Shown piece by piece: positions 5,835-14,260 of a stretch of 15,361 nucleotides of DNA (positions within the stretch are counted from its first letter, which is position 1; every line of letters begins with the position of its first letter). The notes under the pieces were generated by a model. It was not told the DNA's origin, ran no database searches, and saw only the letters and a program-made list of their open reading frames with translations. Source of the stretch: DASWVC01 sp036401335 (lineage in GTDB: Bacteria > Verrucomicrobiota > Verrucomicrobiia > Chthoniobacterales > JAFAMB01); contig DASWVC010000018.1 of the NCBI GenBank assembly GCA_036401335.1, positions 1 through 15,361 of the forward strand, written 5' to 3'. A program made the position numbers and the translations under genes.

Positions 5835-6548
5835 TCAGACCGAGAGGTAACCGCGCATCAGGTCGCGATCGGCCACCTCGTCCGACGACAATTCAGCCAC
5901 GAGACGCCCTTTGTCCATGACGAGGGCGCGTTGGGCGATCGTCGAGATCATGGCAAAATTCTGTTCGACGATGAGCACGGTTGCGCCCGTCTCGCGATTC
6001 AACTTCTTCACCACGGCGGCAATCTCCTGAACGATCGATGGTTGAATCCCTTCGGAGGGTTCATCGAGCAGGATGAGCGACGGTTGTCCAATCAGCGCCC
6101 GCCCGATCGCCAGTTGCTGCTGTTGGCCGCCCGACATCGTGCCTGCTTTCTGATTCCGTCGTTCGTACAGAATCGGGAAAATTTCGTATATCCGTTCCCG
6201 CGCTTGTCTTTGTGAATGGCGGGTGACGATCTGCGTGAACCGCAGATTCTCCTCCACCGTCATCTGCGGAAACACGTCGCGCCCCTGGGGAACGTACCCA
6301 ACGCCAAGTAAAGCCCGCTTGTGCGAGGCAAGTCTGGCAAAATCTTTGCCCCGGTAAAGGATTGACCCTTTCCGGGTCGGCAACAAACCGATCAGCGTCC
6401 GCAGCAGCGTCGATTTCCCAACCCCGTTGCGGCCGATAAACGCGGCAATCTCGCCCTTTACCAACCGAAACGTGACTCCCTGAAGGACCGGTTTTTCGCC
6501 GTAGCCCGAGTGCAGTCCGTCCACTTGGAGGAGGGTCTCAGGCGACAT
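5835..6548 (-). CDS. urtE: Urea/short-chain amide ABC transporter ATP-binding protein UrtE
   Basis: The 237-residue ABC ATPase is the LivF/UrtE-type subunit that powers the importer on the inner face of the membrane. It shows Walker A GRNGVGKST (39-47), a Q-loop near YVPQGRDVFPQMTVEENL (85-102), the signature MSGGQQQQLAIGRAL (138-152), Walker B LILLDEPSEGIQPSI (158-172) and a switch region reading IVEQNF, which has Gln in place of His, as is usual for this subunit. The SGGQQQQ and EGIQPSI sequences favour UrtE over LivF. The ATG at 6546-6548 has GGGGGAAG at suitable spacing and overlaps the end of urtD by 11 bases, implying translational coupling. An upstream extension of the frame was rejected because it lies deep in urtD. 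Confidence 0.88.
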   Translation of the reverse strand: MSPETLLQVDGLHSGYGEKPVLQGVTFRLVKGEIAAFIGRNGVGKSTLLRTLIGLLPTRKGSILYRGKDFARLASHKRALLGVGYVPQGRDVFPQMTVEENLRFTQIVTRHSQRQARERIYEIFPILYERRNQKAGTMSGGQQQQLAIGRALIGQPSLILLDEPSEGIQPSIVQEIAAVVKKLNRETGATVLIVEQNFAMISTIAQRALVMDKGRLVAELSSDEVADRDLMRGYLSV

Positions 6549-7305
6549 GAGCCGCTTCCCCCAGGTAAATTTTTCCGACCCGCGGATCGGCGACGATGTC
6601 GGCAACCGCCCCCTGAGCAAAGATGCTCCCGAGGTGAAGAACTGTTACTTTTTGGGCAACCTGCCGAACAAACTCCATATCATGTTCAACGGCCAGGATG
6701 GAAACACCGCCTTGATTCAAGGACTTAACCAGTTCGCCGGTCGCGTGCGTTTCCTCCGGCGACATGCCCGCCGTCGGTTCATCCAACAAAAGCACACGCG
6801 GCCTCAGGCTGATTGCGATCCCGATTTCCAGCCATTGTTGCTGGCCATGGCTCAAACTGCCGGCCCTTGACAGCGCGTACGGCTCCAACCGCAAAAAGGC
6901 CAGCAACCGTTCTACTTCACTTTCCAGCTTGGGACCCGCGTACCTTGTTTGCAGCGCAATGACCAGGTTTTGACGCACGCTCAGGGCTTTGAACACTCCC
7001 GGCACCTGGAATTTCACGCTTAAACCCCGCTTGATTCGCTCGTAGGATTTGAGGTGCGTGATTTCTTCTCCCGCCAGAAAGATATGCCCCCCGGAAGGGT
7101 TGAATTCTCCCAACAGAAGGCGGAAAAACGTGCTTTTACCGGCGCCATTTGGCCCGATCAGGCAGTGGACTTCTCCCTCCGCGAGCTCAAAATCCACGTT
7201 GTTGGTGACGTGCAGGCCACCAAATTTCTTGCTGAGTTTTGCCGTTTGCAGGATTGGTTTCACGGCCTTCGACGGGGTGTCAATCGAGTGATCCACTGAA
7301 AGCAT
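6538..7305 (-). CDS. urtD: Urea/short-chain amide ABC transporter ATP-binding protein UrtD
   Basis: The 255-residue ABC ATPase is the LivG/UrtD-type partner of UrtE. It shows Walker A GPNGAGKST (51-59), the signature LSHGQQQWLEIG (151-162), Walker B VLLLDEPTAGMSPEET (171-186) and the switch His208 in AVEHDMEFV. The SHGQxQWLEIG and VEHDMEFV wording is characteristic of UrtD. The start is uncertain. The ATG at 7303-7305 makes the gene overlap urtC by 46 bases. A GTG at 7261-7263 would overlap the urtC stop as GTGA, give a 241-residue protein and still keep the whole ABC domain, but its GAAGG sits only two bases upstream. Confidence 0.87.
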   Translation of the reverse strand: MLSVDHSIDTPSKAVKPILQTAKLSKKFGGLHVTNNVDFELAEGEVHCLIGPNGAGKSTFFRLLLGEFNPSGGHIFLAGEEITHLKSYERIKRGLSVKFQVPGVFKALSVRQNLVIALQTRYAGPKLESEVERLLAFLRLEPYALSRAGSLSHGQQQWLEIGIAISLRPRVLLLDEPTAGMSPEETHATGELVKSLNQGGVSILAVEHDMEFVRQVAQKVTVLHLGSIFAQGAVADIVADPRVGKIYLGEAAHVA

Positions 7306-8339
7306 TGCAGGATGAGCCCTTCCGGGGTGGTGAGAACGTTCAGAAGAAGCAACGCCCCCATGATTACCAGGGCGTACTGGCTGCCGTAGATGGTCAGCGT
7401 CTGAAAAATCGCCAGCACCACGAACGTACCCACCACGGTTGCAGAAATGTCGCTGCGGCCGCCCATGGCCACCCAGATCACGGGGAGAGCCGCCGCCGTC
7501 AAACTCATGCTGGACGGAGTGATGTACTGTCCCCAGGAGGAATACAGGACACCGCTGAGCCCGGCCAGGACGCCGCCGGCGACAAACGCCCCAAGTTGGT
7601 ATTTGCGAACGTCGTAGCCCAGCATCTCGGCTCGTCCGGGATTCTCACGGATCGCCAACAGAACATTTCCAAAACGAGAATTGATGATAATCCGGAAGCC
7701 AAGGTACACGGCCAGCAGAAGGGTTAGGACAAACAGGTAAAAACCGGTGCCCGGCATCAGGGCGATGTCTTCGCCGAACCAGGGAAGCGTGATCGGCAGG
7801 ATAGAACTCATGCCGTTGTAGCCGTTCAGCCGCGCCTCTCCGATGTGCCATTGCGGTCCGGCGGTCTGGGCCATGAAACGTTCCAGCACCAAACTAACGG
7901 CAAGTGTGACAATGCCAAGAAAGACCCCGCTCACCCGCCCGAAAAACAGGAAATAACCAAGCAGCGCCGCAACCACAGCCGACAGCAGCAGCGCGACAAC
8001 CAAGGCCAAAAGGGTCAGGCCGTAAGCCGATCCGAAGTTGATGGTAAGGACGCCGTACGTGTAGCCGCTGATGCCAAAAAAAGCCGTTTGTCCAAAGCTC
8101 AATGCGCCGCCGTAGCCCCAGATCAGACAGAGGCCGATGGTCATGAATTGCCACGTGAAGAAGTAAGCGACATTTCCCACCGTGTAGTCGTCGCTGAAAA
8201 ACGGGAAGGCGTAGGCAGCGGCAATCAGCAGCGCAAACCCTGCCCAGAAAGGGCGGCCGGCTCCCTTGGTTTGTGGTCCGTTGAGCGCCGGCAACCACGA
8301 AAACAGATTCATGAAAGTTGAACGAGACCGGATAGCCAT
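7260..8339 (-). CDS. urtC: Urea/short-chain amide ABC transporter permease UrtC
   Basis: The 359-residue inner-membrane permease of the LivM/UrtC type has about eight to ten hydrophobic segments. Family signatures include WGYGGALSFGQTAFFGISGY, RVSGVFLGIVTLAVSLVL, AIRENPGRAEMLGYDV (the cytoplasmic EAA-like loop) and LYSSWGQYITPSSM. The start ATG at 8337-8339 shares its A with the urtB stop (TGATG) and has AAAGGG eight bases upstream. An alternative ATG lies at 8310-8312. The protein would pair with UrtB to form the membrane channel. Confidence 0.87.
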   Translation of the reverse strand: MAIRSRSTFMNLFSWLPALNGPQTKGAGRPFWAGFALLIAAAYAFPFFSDDYTVGNVAYFFTWQFMTIGLCLIWGYGGALSFGQTAFFGISGYTYGVLTINFGSAYGLTLLALVVALLLSAVVAALLGYFLFFGRVSGVFLGIVTLAVSLVLERFMAQTAGPQWHIGEARLNGYNGMSSILPITLPWFGEDIALMPGTGFYLFVLTLLLAVYLGFRIIINSRFGNVLLAIRENPGRAEMLGYDVRKYQLGAFVAGGVLAGLSGVLYSSWGQYITPSSMSLTAAALPVIWVAMGGRSDISATVVGTFVVLAIFQTLTIYGSQYALVIMGALLLLNVLTTPEGLILQCFQWITRLTPRRRP

Positions 8340-9211
8340 CAGGCACGCCCTTTCAAGATCCATCCGGAGATCCCTTTGGGCAGGACTCGAATGACCACGA
8401 TCACGGCGACAAGCAGGGCGATCTGCCCAAACAGTTGGCCCTGCCAGGACGTGAACAAAGCCCGGATGACTCCCAATACTCCGGCGGCCGGCGCCGTGCC
8501 CAGAAACACATCCGCCCCACCAACCACAACCGTCACAAAAGCTTCCATGATAAAGCTGGTCCCCATCGTCGGCACCATGGTCATCGTCGGGGCGTAGAGT
8601 CCCCCGGTCAGCCCGGCCAGCGCGGTGCCCAGCCCGAACGTCAGGCTGTAAATAAGGCGGGTGTTCGCACCCAGGGATTCGGCCATGTGCGGCACCTGGA
8701 TGGTCGCCCGCGCCACGATCCCGAAATTCGTTTTGTTAAAGACCAACCAGAGGCCGATCAACACGACGGCAGCTGCCACCATCAGCAGCAGCCGGTAATA
8801 GGAGTAGGAATAATTTCCCACGTGAAAGCTGCCAAACGGGGTGCCAATGCCCGGGATCGTCGAGCCGAGCACAATGAGGGTGCCTTGCGTGACGATCAAA
8901 CTGATCGCCCACGTGGCCACAATGGTGTCCAGGGGTCTCCCGTAAAGCCGGTTTACCACCAGGCGTTCCACCACCATCCCGGCCAATCCTGCCGCAATCG
9001 TGCCGCAAGCAATGCCCAACGGCAGCGGCAAACCTGCGCGCGTCGTCGCTGCCGTCACATAGGCGCCGCACATAATGAATTCACCATGGGCAAGGTTGAT
9101 GACGCCCATCATCCCGAAGACGATGGCCAGGCCACACGAGGCGAGCACCAGAAAGGCGCACGAATCGCCAAGCTGGTACAAGAAGCCAAAAATCGAGCTC
9201 AGGTAATTCAT
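8339..9211 (-). CDS. urtB: Urea/short-chain amide ABC transporter permease UrtB
   Basis: The 290-residue inner-membrane permease of the LivH/UrtB type has around eight hydrophobic segments. Typical features are GLAIVFGMMGVINLAHGEF near residues 27-45, a VVERLVVNRLYGRPLDTIVATW segment, and RATIQVPHMAESLGANTRLIY in the cytoplasmic coupling loop, followed by AGLTGGLYAP. The HMAESLG(A/V)NT wording matches UrtB better than LivH, which usually has R-A-A-LLG-N. The ATG at 9209-9211 is 43 bases after the binding-protein stop codon, and the stop overlaps the urtC start. Confidence 0.87.
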   Translation of the reverse strand: MNYLSSIFGFLYQLGDSCAFLVLASCGLAIVFGMMGVINLAHGEFIMCGAYVTAATTRAGLPLPLGIACGTIAAGLAGMVVERLVVNRLYGRPLDTIVATWAISLIVTQGTLIVLGSTIPGIGTPFGSFHVGNYSYSYYRLLLMVAAAVVLIGLWLVFNKTNFGIVARATIQVPHMAESLGANTRLIYSLTFGLGTALAGLTGGLYAPTMTMVPTMGTSFIMEAFVTVVVGGADVFLGTAPAAGVLGVIRALFTSWQGQLFGQIALLVAVIVVIRVLPKGISGWILKGRA

Positions 9212-9254
9212 GCTGGAAGCGCCCCCGTTGTGCCCTTGTGCACCCCCGTCATGC

Positions 9255-10520
9255 CTAGTTGCGTTTCGGCGGAGGATCGCTCGGCGTGTATTGTTTGTGG
9301 GGATCGCTCTTCGTCAGGTCAGCGCCTGCTTCTCCCAGCCAGTACGGCTTGATGTCGTTCCAGATGTACGGGAAGGAGATGGAATGGTCGTCGTTAACTT
9401 TCGCCAGGTAAATCGTGTGCGACATGTGCTGACTTTTCGGGTCAATCGTCACCTTGCCTTCCGGAGCGTCAAAACTAACGTCTCCCATCCCGATAATTTT
9501 ACGCAGGTCCGCAGGTTTGGTTGAACCTTTGGCCCGCTCGACCATCTCCTTGTAAAGGTAGACCGCCAGGTATGAATTCTCCGCTTCCTGGTTGATGTAC
9601 GGTTCGTTGGGAAACTTGGCGTGAAAACGCGCCACAAAATCTTTGCTGGCCGGCGTTTCCACTTCCTCGATGTAATTTGTCGTCACGTACATGTTCGCCA
9701 GCGTCGGAGGTTTAAAACGTTTGTGTTCGTACGCCTGACCGACATTGACCGAGCTTCCCATGGGCACGTGCAGTCCGGCGGAGTTGGCCTGTTCGTAATA
9801 GGAGGACTGGGCGGTGCCGACGAGCAGGGTCACCAGGACGTCCGGTTTGGCGGCCTGAATGTTTTTGATCGTTTGCGAAAACTGCGAAACGCCCAGGGGG
9901 ATGAACTCTTCACCCACCATCTGGCCGCCATTTTGCTTGACGATGTTCCGGACCCATTCGGCGGAGATCTGACCGAAATTGTAGTCCGCGGCAATGGTGT
10001 AAATGCGTTTGCCGAACTTCTCCATCATCCACGGAATGAGGGTAGAAAACTGCTGTTCCGGCACGGCGCCGGTGACGACCATGTTGCCGTCGCACACCCC
10101 TCCTTCGTACTGGTTATTGTAAAAACAGAACCCGTGCAGCTGATCGACGATCGGGCGGTACGCTTCGCGTGACGCGCTGCTGAACCCTGCGAACACGACG
10201 TCCACTTTGTCTTTCTGGAGCACGCGACGCATAAATTCCTGGTAGCGCGTGTTGTCGGATTGGGTGTCGTAGATCACGAGTTGGATCGGACGCCCTGCGA
10301 TGCCCCCTTTGGCGTCGATTTCGTCGGTGGCAAGTTGGATTGCATGGACTTTGCAGACGGTCGCCACCGCAAAATCGCCCGATTGATCTTCGAGCACGCC
10401 GATCTTGACCGGGTTAGCGGCAAAAGCCGCAACAACGCTCAAAGTGAAAAACCCGAGCAGCAAACCGACTTGGCTGATTGTGCCCGTTCGAGGGCGGGCG
10501 ACGCGAGTACAGGTATTCAT
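9255..10520 (-). CDS. urtA: Amide/urea-type ABC transporter substrate-binding protein (UrtA/FmdD-like)
   Basis: The 421-residue periplasmic binding protein begins with a Sec signal: a basic N terminus (MNTCTRVARPRTGTISQ), a hydrophobic core (VGLLLGFFTLSVVAAFA) and a likely cleavage at AFA-AN. The mature protein starts PVKIGVLEDQSGDFA, the usual type I periplasmic fold opening, and continues with DEIDAKGGIAGRPIQLV, FYNNQYEGGVCDGNMVVTGA and AADYNFGQISAEW. The QYEGG...TGA.PEQQ region is characteristic of the urea/short-chain-amide binding proteins (UrtA, AmiC, FmdD) rather than leucine-binding LivK. The ATG at 10518-10520 was preferred over a TTG 33 bases upstream because it gives a proper signal peptide; no clear ribosome binding site is seen. 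Together with the amidase downstream, an amide ligand is more likely than an amino acid, but urea cannot be excluded. Confidence 0.85.
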   Translation of the reverse strand: MNTCTRVARPRTGTISQVGLLLGFFTLSVVAAFAANPVKIGVLEDQSGDFAVATVCKVHAIQLATDEIDAKGGIAGRPIQLVIYDTQSDNTRYQEFMRRVLQKDKVDVVFAGFSSASREAYRPIVDQLHGFCFYNNQYEGGVCDGNMVVTGAVPEQQFSTLIPWMMEKFGKRIYTIAADYNFGQISAEWVRNIVKQNGGQMVGEEFIPLGVSQFSQTIKNIQAAKPDVLVTLLVGTAQSSYYEQANSAGLHVPMGSSVNVGQAYEHKRFKPPTLANMYVTTNYIEEVETPASKDFVARFHAKFPNEPYINQEAENSYLAVYLYKEMVERAKGSTKPADLRKIIGMGDVSFDAPEGKVTIDPKSQHMSHTIYLAKVNDDHSISFPYIWNDIKPYWLGEAGADLTKSDPHKQYTPSDPPPKRN

Positions 10521-10659
10521 AGAAAAAGAGTGGGAAAAAAACGGCAGCAACAAACACCGCTATCAAGGTGCAGCTTCACCAACGCGCTAGAGCACATTTG
10601 ATGCCAGCTTTGCAGCGGAGTGCTTCGGCAGCGGCAAGCCCGCCTGAACCCCCGCCTTC

Positions 10660-13131
10660 TCAAAAAGTCATGCGCACGCTGCCCTGCACCCGGAACGGCT
10701 CCTGTGCATAAACCGAGTCCCCTCCGTCGAAATCACTGATCGGCAGCCAGTTTTTCTGGTCGGTCAGGTTGTAAAGGTCGAGCCGAAGCTCGTAGTTCTT
10801 TTGGCGGAAAAACAGGGATGCATCCAGGGTGTATTGCAGCGGAATCTTGACGGAACCGTCGAAGGTGAGGTTCTGAGGGCTGGTGAGCAAGGCGCCGAAA
10901 CTGATGCCCAGACCGCAGGCCGACTGGTAAGTGGTTCGCGCGGAGAGGATGTGACGGGGAACGTCCGGCTGGCGGTAATTACGCACCGGCAAGGGTTGGC
11001 CGTTCGGGCTGCCAACTCCGTTTCCAACTGGCGGGGTGAACGTGGCTTCGACGGGAACGGTTTCCTGAAACAGGCTCTGGTTGTGGTAATTGGAATCAAG
11101 GTAGCTGTAGCCGATGCTTACATAGAAATTCTTGTTGGGCTGGTAGTTGGCATCCAACTCCGCTCCCAAAATGTCTGCTTTCACCGCGGCCGCGCCTTGC
11201 TGGGGAACGGTGCGCGTCTGCGAGAAAACGGCTACGCCGAGGAAAAGTGTTTCCCCGAGCAGGGTGGTTTTGGCACCCCCCTCGTAAAGCGTGTTTTCGT
11301 TGTGATAATCCGCTGCCACGATCCGGTTGTCCGGTTCCAGTCGCACGCCGCCTGCTTGTGCGCTGTTGGTCGTCTGGGTGCGGTCGTAGGTGAAATAGAA
11401 CGTGACCGCCGGCACAGGCTGGCAGGTGATGCTTGTGTTCAGGTTGTACATTCCCAGGACGGTCGAGTAGCTCACGGGCTTGAAACCCGCCGGGTGCACG
11501 ACGTCCACATAGTTGAGATCAAGCAGGTCACCGCGAACCCCAAAGAAAACGCTGACTGGCTTGAACAACGTGATTCGATCCTGCAGGTAAACTACGTAAT
11601 CAGACGAATCGGAGTTATTGGTTTCGCCGTTGCCAGTGTTTGCCTGAACGTTGTTGTAAGTTCCTCCGGTAGACGCGTAGAACCTGGTTCCAGGCACGAG
11701 GTAAGAACGATTGGAGCCCGGCGCGTTCGAGGTTACCTGGGAAAGCGGGTAAACAATCCGGTTGGGGTTTTCCGTTAAGTCATAGAGATTAGAAGTTTCG
11801 TGGTTAAAATCGGTCGCGGCATAAACATTCTGGTACCGGTAATCGAAACCGACGTTCAGTTGATGCTGGAGCGTGAAACCGGAGGTTCCGACGGCACCGT
11901 GCGGCGAATTGCCGTCTTTATCCCGGACAAGATTTGTTGAGGCGCCGCCCCCGAAAAGTGGTTGATCGAAATCCAGCTTGAATTCGAGACGGTCTTCGGC
12001 CGCGTACGTCGGCTTCACAACCGCGGAATAACGCAGCGCAGCAAACTGGCGGCGCACCAAATAGTAGAAAGACGAGGTGTTGAGAACCTGGAAATCCGGA
12101 CTGAGCTGGAGGGTTTGGATGAGCTGCGTCAGATCCGTTTTGGCATAAGAACCGTCGCCCGGATTGATGAGGTTGCGGCTCCGATCGATTCGCACGAGGC
12201 CGGTTGGAACGACCACGCCGTTGAACGAAGGGGTATGGCTGGGGACAAGAGCGGTTGGGTAGGTCTGGGCCGTTACCGGTGAACCGGTCGGATTGACGTA
12301 CTGCTGGGTTCCGGTGATGTACAGCCCGCTGTCTATCAACTGCTGCGTCGGCCGGTTGATGCCGTTGTTAAACTCATAATCTGTGGCGTAAAAGTCGTTG
12401 AGCAGGTCTACCCGGTAAGTGTCACTCGGCTTGTAGCTGAAAATCGAATAGACCGCCTGGTTTTGCAGGTGGTCATTGCGATAGAAGCTGCCGGATTCTT
12501 CACCCGTGTAAAAAACGCGGAAAGCGAGCTTATCTTTGATCAGCGGCCCGCCGACTTCGGCAGTCCAGCGTCGCTGCTCGTACATGCCGAAAGTGCTGCT
12601 GATTCCGCCGTGGTAGCCGTCAAAAAATGGTTGTTTGGTGACCAGGTTGATGTAGCCCCCATTGTAGATGGATGCACCGTAAATGGCGGGCTCCGGACCG
12701 CGGAAAACGTCGACGGACTCGGCGGCGTTGAAGTCGATCGGGGTACCGACCCCGTTGCTGGTGAGGCCGAGCCGAAAGCCGTTGACCAGCACGTCGGCAT
12801 ACTGGCCGCGGATGAGCGGAGTTCCCGGTGACCCGTTCACATGGTAGGTGTAGGCATCGGGGATCAAGCGAACGAGGTCTTCCGATTCCCGGATGTCTGC
12901 ATCATTCAATTGCATGTCGGACAGCACCGTGACGCTTCGCGGAATGTCCTGGACGCGAAGGTCCAGGCCGAGCGCACTTGGCATGAGCTTGTGCCCGGGG
13001 ATGGTGGTATCGTCCGGGTTTACACCCTGAACGACGACGGGGGTAAGGCCCGTTTGGGCAAGGAGCCGGATGGGAAACAGCACGGTTCCTAACGACCCGA
13101 AAAGCAGGGGAAGGATGCAGCAAAGGTTCAT
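10660..13131 (-). CDS. TonB-dependent outer-membrane receptor
   Basis: The 823-residue protein has an N-terminal signal peptide (MNLCCILPLLFGSLGTVLFPIRLLAQ) and a possible TonB box TPVVVQG just after it. A plug domain follows at about residues 55-170, including DIPRSVTVLSDMQLND, TPLIRGQYADVLVNGFRLG, ESVDVFRGPEPAIYGAS and GGYINLVTKQP. The rest is a long beta-barrel of alternating residues that ends in QGSVRMTF with a terminal Phe, as needed for BAM-dependent insertion. The plug resembles siderophore-type receptors, but the substrate cannot be predicted. The ATG at 13129-13131 has only a weak AAGAA upstream. Downstream, 139 bases separate it from the binding-protein gene of the amide transporter on the same strand, with no clear terminator between them, so co-transcription is possible. 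Confidence 0.9.
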   Translation of the reverse strand: MNLCCILPLLFGSLGTVLFPIRLLAQTGLTPVVVQGVNPDDTTIPGHKLMPSALGLDLRVQDIPRSVTVLSDMQLNDADIRESEDLVRLIPDAYTYHVNGSPGTPLIRGQYADVLVNGFRLGLTSNGVGTPIDFNAAESVDVFRGPEPAIYGASIYNGGYINLVTKQPFFDGYHGGISSTFGMYEQRRWTAEVGGPLIKDKLAFRVFYTGEESGSFYRNDHLQNQAVYSIFSYKPSDTYRVDLLNDFYATDYEFNNGINRPTQQLIDSGLYITGTQQYVNPTGSPVTAQTYPTALVPSHTPSFNGVVVPTGLVRIDRSRNLINPGDGSYAKTDLTQLIQTLQLSPDFQVLNTSSFYYLVRRQFAALRYSAVVKPTYAAEDRLEFKLDFDQPLFGGGASTNLVRDKDGNSPHGAVGTSGFTLQHQLNVGFDYRYQNVYAATDFNHETSNLYDLTENPNRIVYPLSQVTSNAPGSNRSYLVPGTRFYASTGGTYNNVQANTGNGETNNSDSSDYVVYLQDRITLFKPVSVFFGVRGDLLDLNYVDVVHPAGFKPVSYSTVLGMYNLNTSITCQPVPAVTFYFTYDRTQTTNSAQAGGVRLEPDNRIVAADYHNENTLYEGGAKTTLLGETLFLGVAVFSQTRTVPQQGAAAVKADILGAELDANYQPNKNFYVSIGYSYLDSNYHNQSLFQETVPVEATFTPPVGNGVGSPNGQPLPVRNYRQPDVPRHILSARTTYQSACGLGISFGALLTSPQNLTFDGSVKIPLQYTLDASLFFRQKNYELRLDLYNLTDQKNWLPISDFDGGDSVYAQEPFRVQGSVRMTF

Positions 13132-13337
13132 GGCGTTGTTCTTGAATTCGCAAAACCGCTACGCTTAAAAAGTCGGTGCTGCCCGCCAACCAGGGAATTG
13201 TGAAAAGTCCGTCAACTGGCGCTGGTCGGGATCGGGCGGACCGCATCGGCAGCGCCTTTGAGTGAAGCCGGGGCGCCCGTTGATGCTGACCGGATCGCGT
13301 GCAGATGGAATCGAACGGAACTGATCTGTCGAAAATG

Positions 13338-13381
13338 TCACAAACCGTGCTTTGTCGTTGTTCTGTAACCGTGGTTTGTGA
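13338..13381. promoter_or_regulatory. Inverted-repeat operator candidate in divergent intergenic region
   Basis: TCACAAACC (13338-13346) and GGTTTGTGA (13373-13381) are perfect inverted 9-base arms separated by 26 bases. The same segment also contains the direct repeat AACCGTG(C/G)TTTGT at 13343-13355 and 13367-13379, with one difference and a 24-base step. It lies 28 bases before the LpxH-like start and ~200 bases before the receptor start on the other strand. A dimeric regulator could bind here. No clear -35/-10 pair was seen on either strand in the 277-base gap. Confidence 0.45.
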
Positions 13382-13408
13382 GGGGTGACAACGTGAACCC
13401 TCGGCACC

Positions 13409-14260
13409 ATGGCTCACTGGCGTACTGGCTGGATCTCCGATTTTCACCTCGGCACGAAAGGCAGCAAGGCCGAAGCGTTGCTGGATTTTCTTCGCGAACA
13501 CGAGTTTGAACGCCTTTACCTGGTGGGAGACATCATTGACGTGTGGGCGTTGCGGCGCGGGCGGTACTGGCCGCAGCCGCACAACGACGTTCTCCAAAAG
13601 CTCCTGCGGAAGGCGCGCAAAGGCACGGAGTTGATTTACATTCCTGGTAACCATGACGAATTTGTCGGCGGTTACCTCGGTGCCTACGGGAACGTCACGA
13701 TCCAGAAGAACGCCATTCACACAACTGCGGATGGCCGGCGCACCCTTGTATTCCACGGCCATGAACTTGATGCCGTGGTCCAGAACCTTGGGTGGCTCGC
13801 CCACCTGGGCGACATCGGGTACACGCTGCTTTTGCGCGGGAACGGCACGGTGGATCGGGCCAGGCGATTGGCAGGGCTCGGCCCCTGGTCGCTCAGCGCC
13901 TACGTTAAAGGCCGAGTCAAGAACGTCGTCCAGTTCATAAGTGATTTTGAAGAGGCGATCGTTCGTTACGCTCAGGTTTACCGTGTGGAAGGAGTGGTTT
14001 GTGGCCACCTTCATACGGCGGCGGTCCGGACCATCGGGACAGTTGCGTACCACAACACCGGTGACTGGGTCGAAAGCTGCACTGCGCTGGTGGAAACCTT
14101 TGAGGGCAAGATCCAGTTGCTTCACCACCTGGCGGCCGACGAAAAGATTGATGACGTTCAGCAAGAGCCGGTTTGCACGCCTGCTCCCCGCAAAGCTCGC
14201 TCCTGGCTTGCTGGTTGCCCGGGACGCCCCGAAGGACCGGCTGACCCCAGCGGATCGTGA
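13409..14260 (+). CDS. LpxH-like metallophosphoesterase (UDP-2,3-diacylglucosamine diphosphatase family)
   Basis: The 283-residue calcineurin-like phosphoesterase belongs to the family that cleaves UDP-2,3-diacylglucosamine to lipid X in lipid A synthesis at the inner membrane. The dimetal ligands are all visible: Asp11 and His13 in SDFHLG, Asp41 in LVGDIIDVW, Asn81-His82 in PGNHDEF, His116/His118 in FHGHELD, and His200/His202 in GHLHTA. The body also matches in WPQPHNDVLQKLLRKARKGT, KNVVQFISDFEEAI and NTGDWVESCTALVE. Homologues normally end near this last motif plus ~15 residues; here ~40 further residues (AADEKIDDVQQEPV...PADPSGS) follow and overlap the next gene. The ATG at 13409-13411 has no good ribosome binding site. 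The function could be a related lipid or nucleotide phosphatase. Confidence 0.85.
   Translation: MAHWRTGWISDFHLGTKGSKAEALLDFLREHEFERLYLVGDIIDVWALRRGRYWPQPHNDVLQKLLRKARKGTELIYIPGNHDEFVGGYLGAYGNVTIQKNAIHTTADGRRTLVFHGHELDAVVQNLGWLAHLGDIGYTLLLRGNGTVDRARRLAGLGPWSLSAYVKGRVKNVVQFISDFEEAIVRYAQVYRVEGVVCGHLHTAAVRTIGTVAYHNTGDWVESCTALVETFEGKIQLLHHLAADEKIDDVQQEPVCTPAPRKARSWLAGCPGRPEGPADPSGS

Noticed and set aside
8435..9352. 305-codon plus-strand open frame
   Set aside because: It is the antisense shadow of the urtB-like permease, rich in His, Gln and Arg as expected for the reverse of a membrane protein gene.
10801..11778. 325-codon plus-strand open frame
   Set aside because: It is antisense to the beta-barrel of the TonB-dependent receptor and has no recognisable motif.
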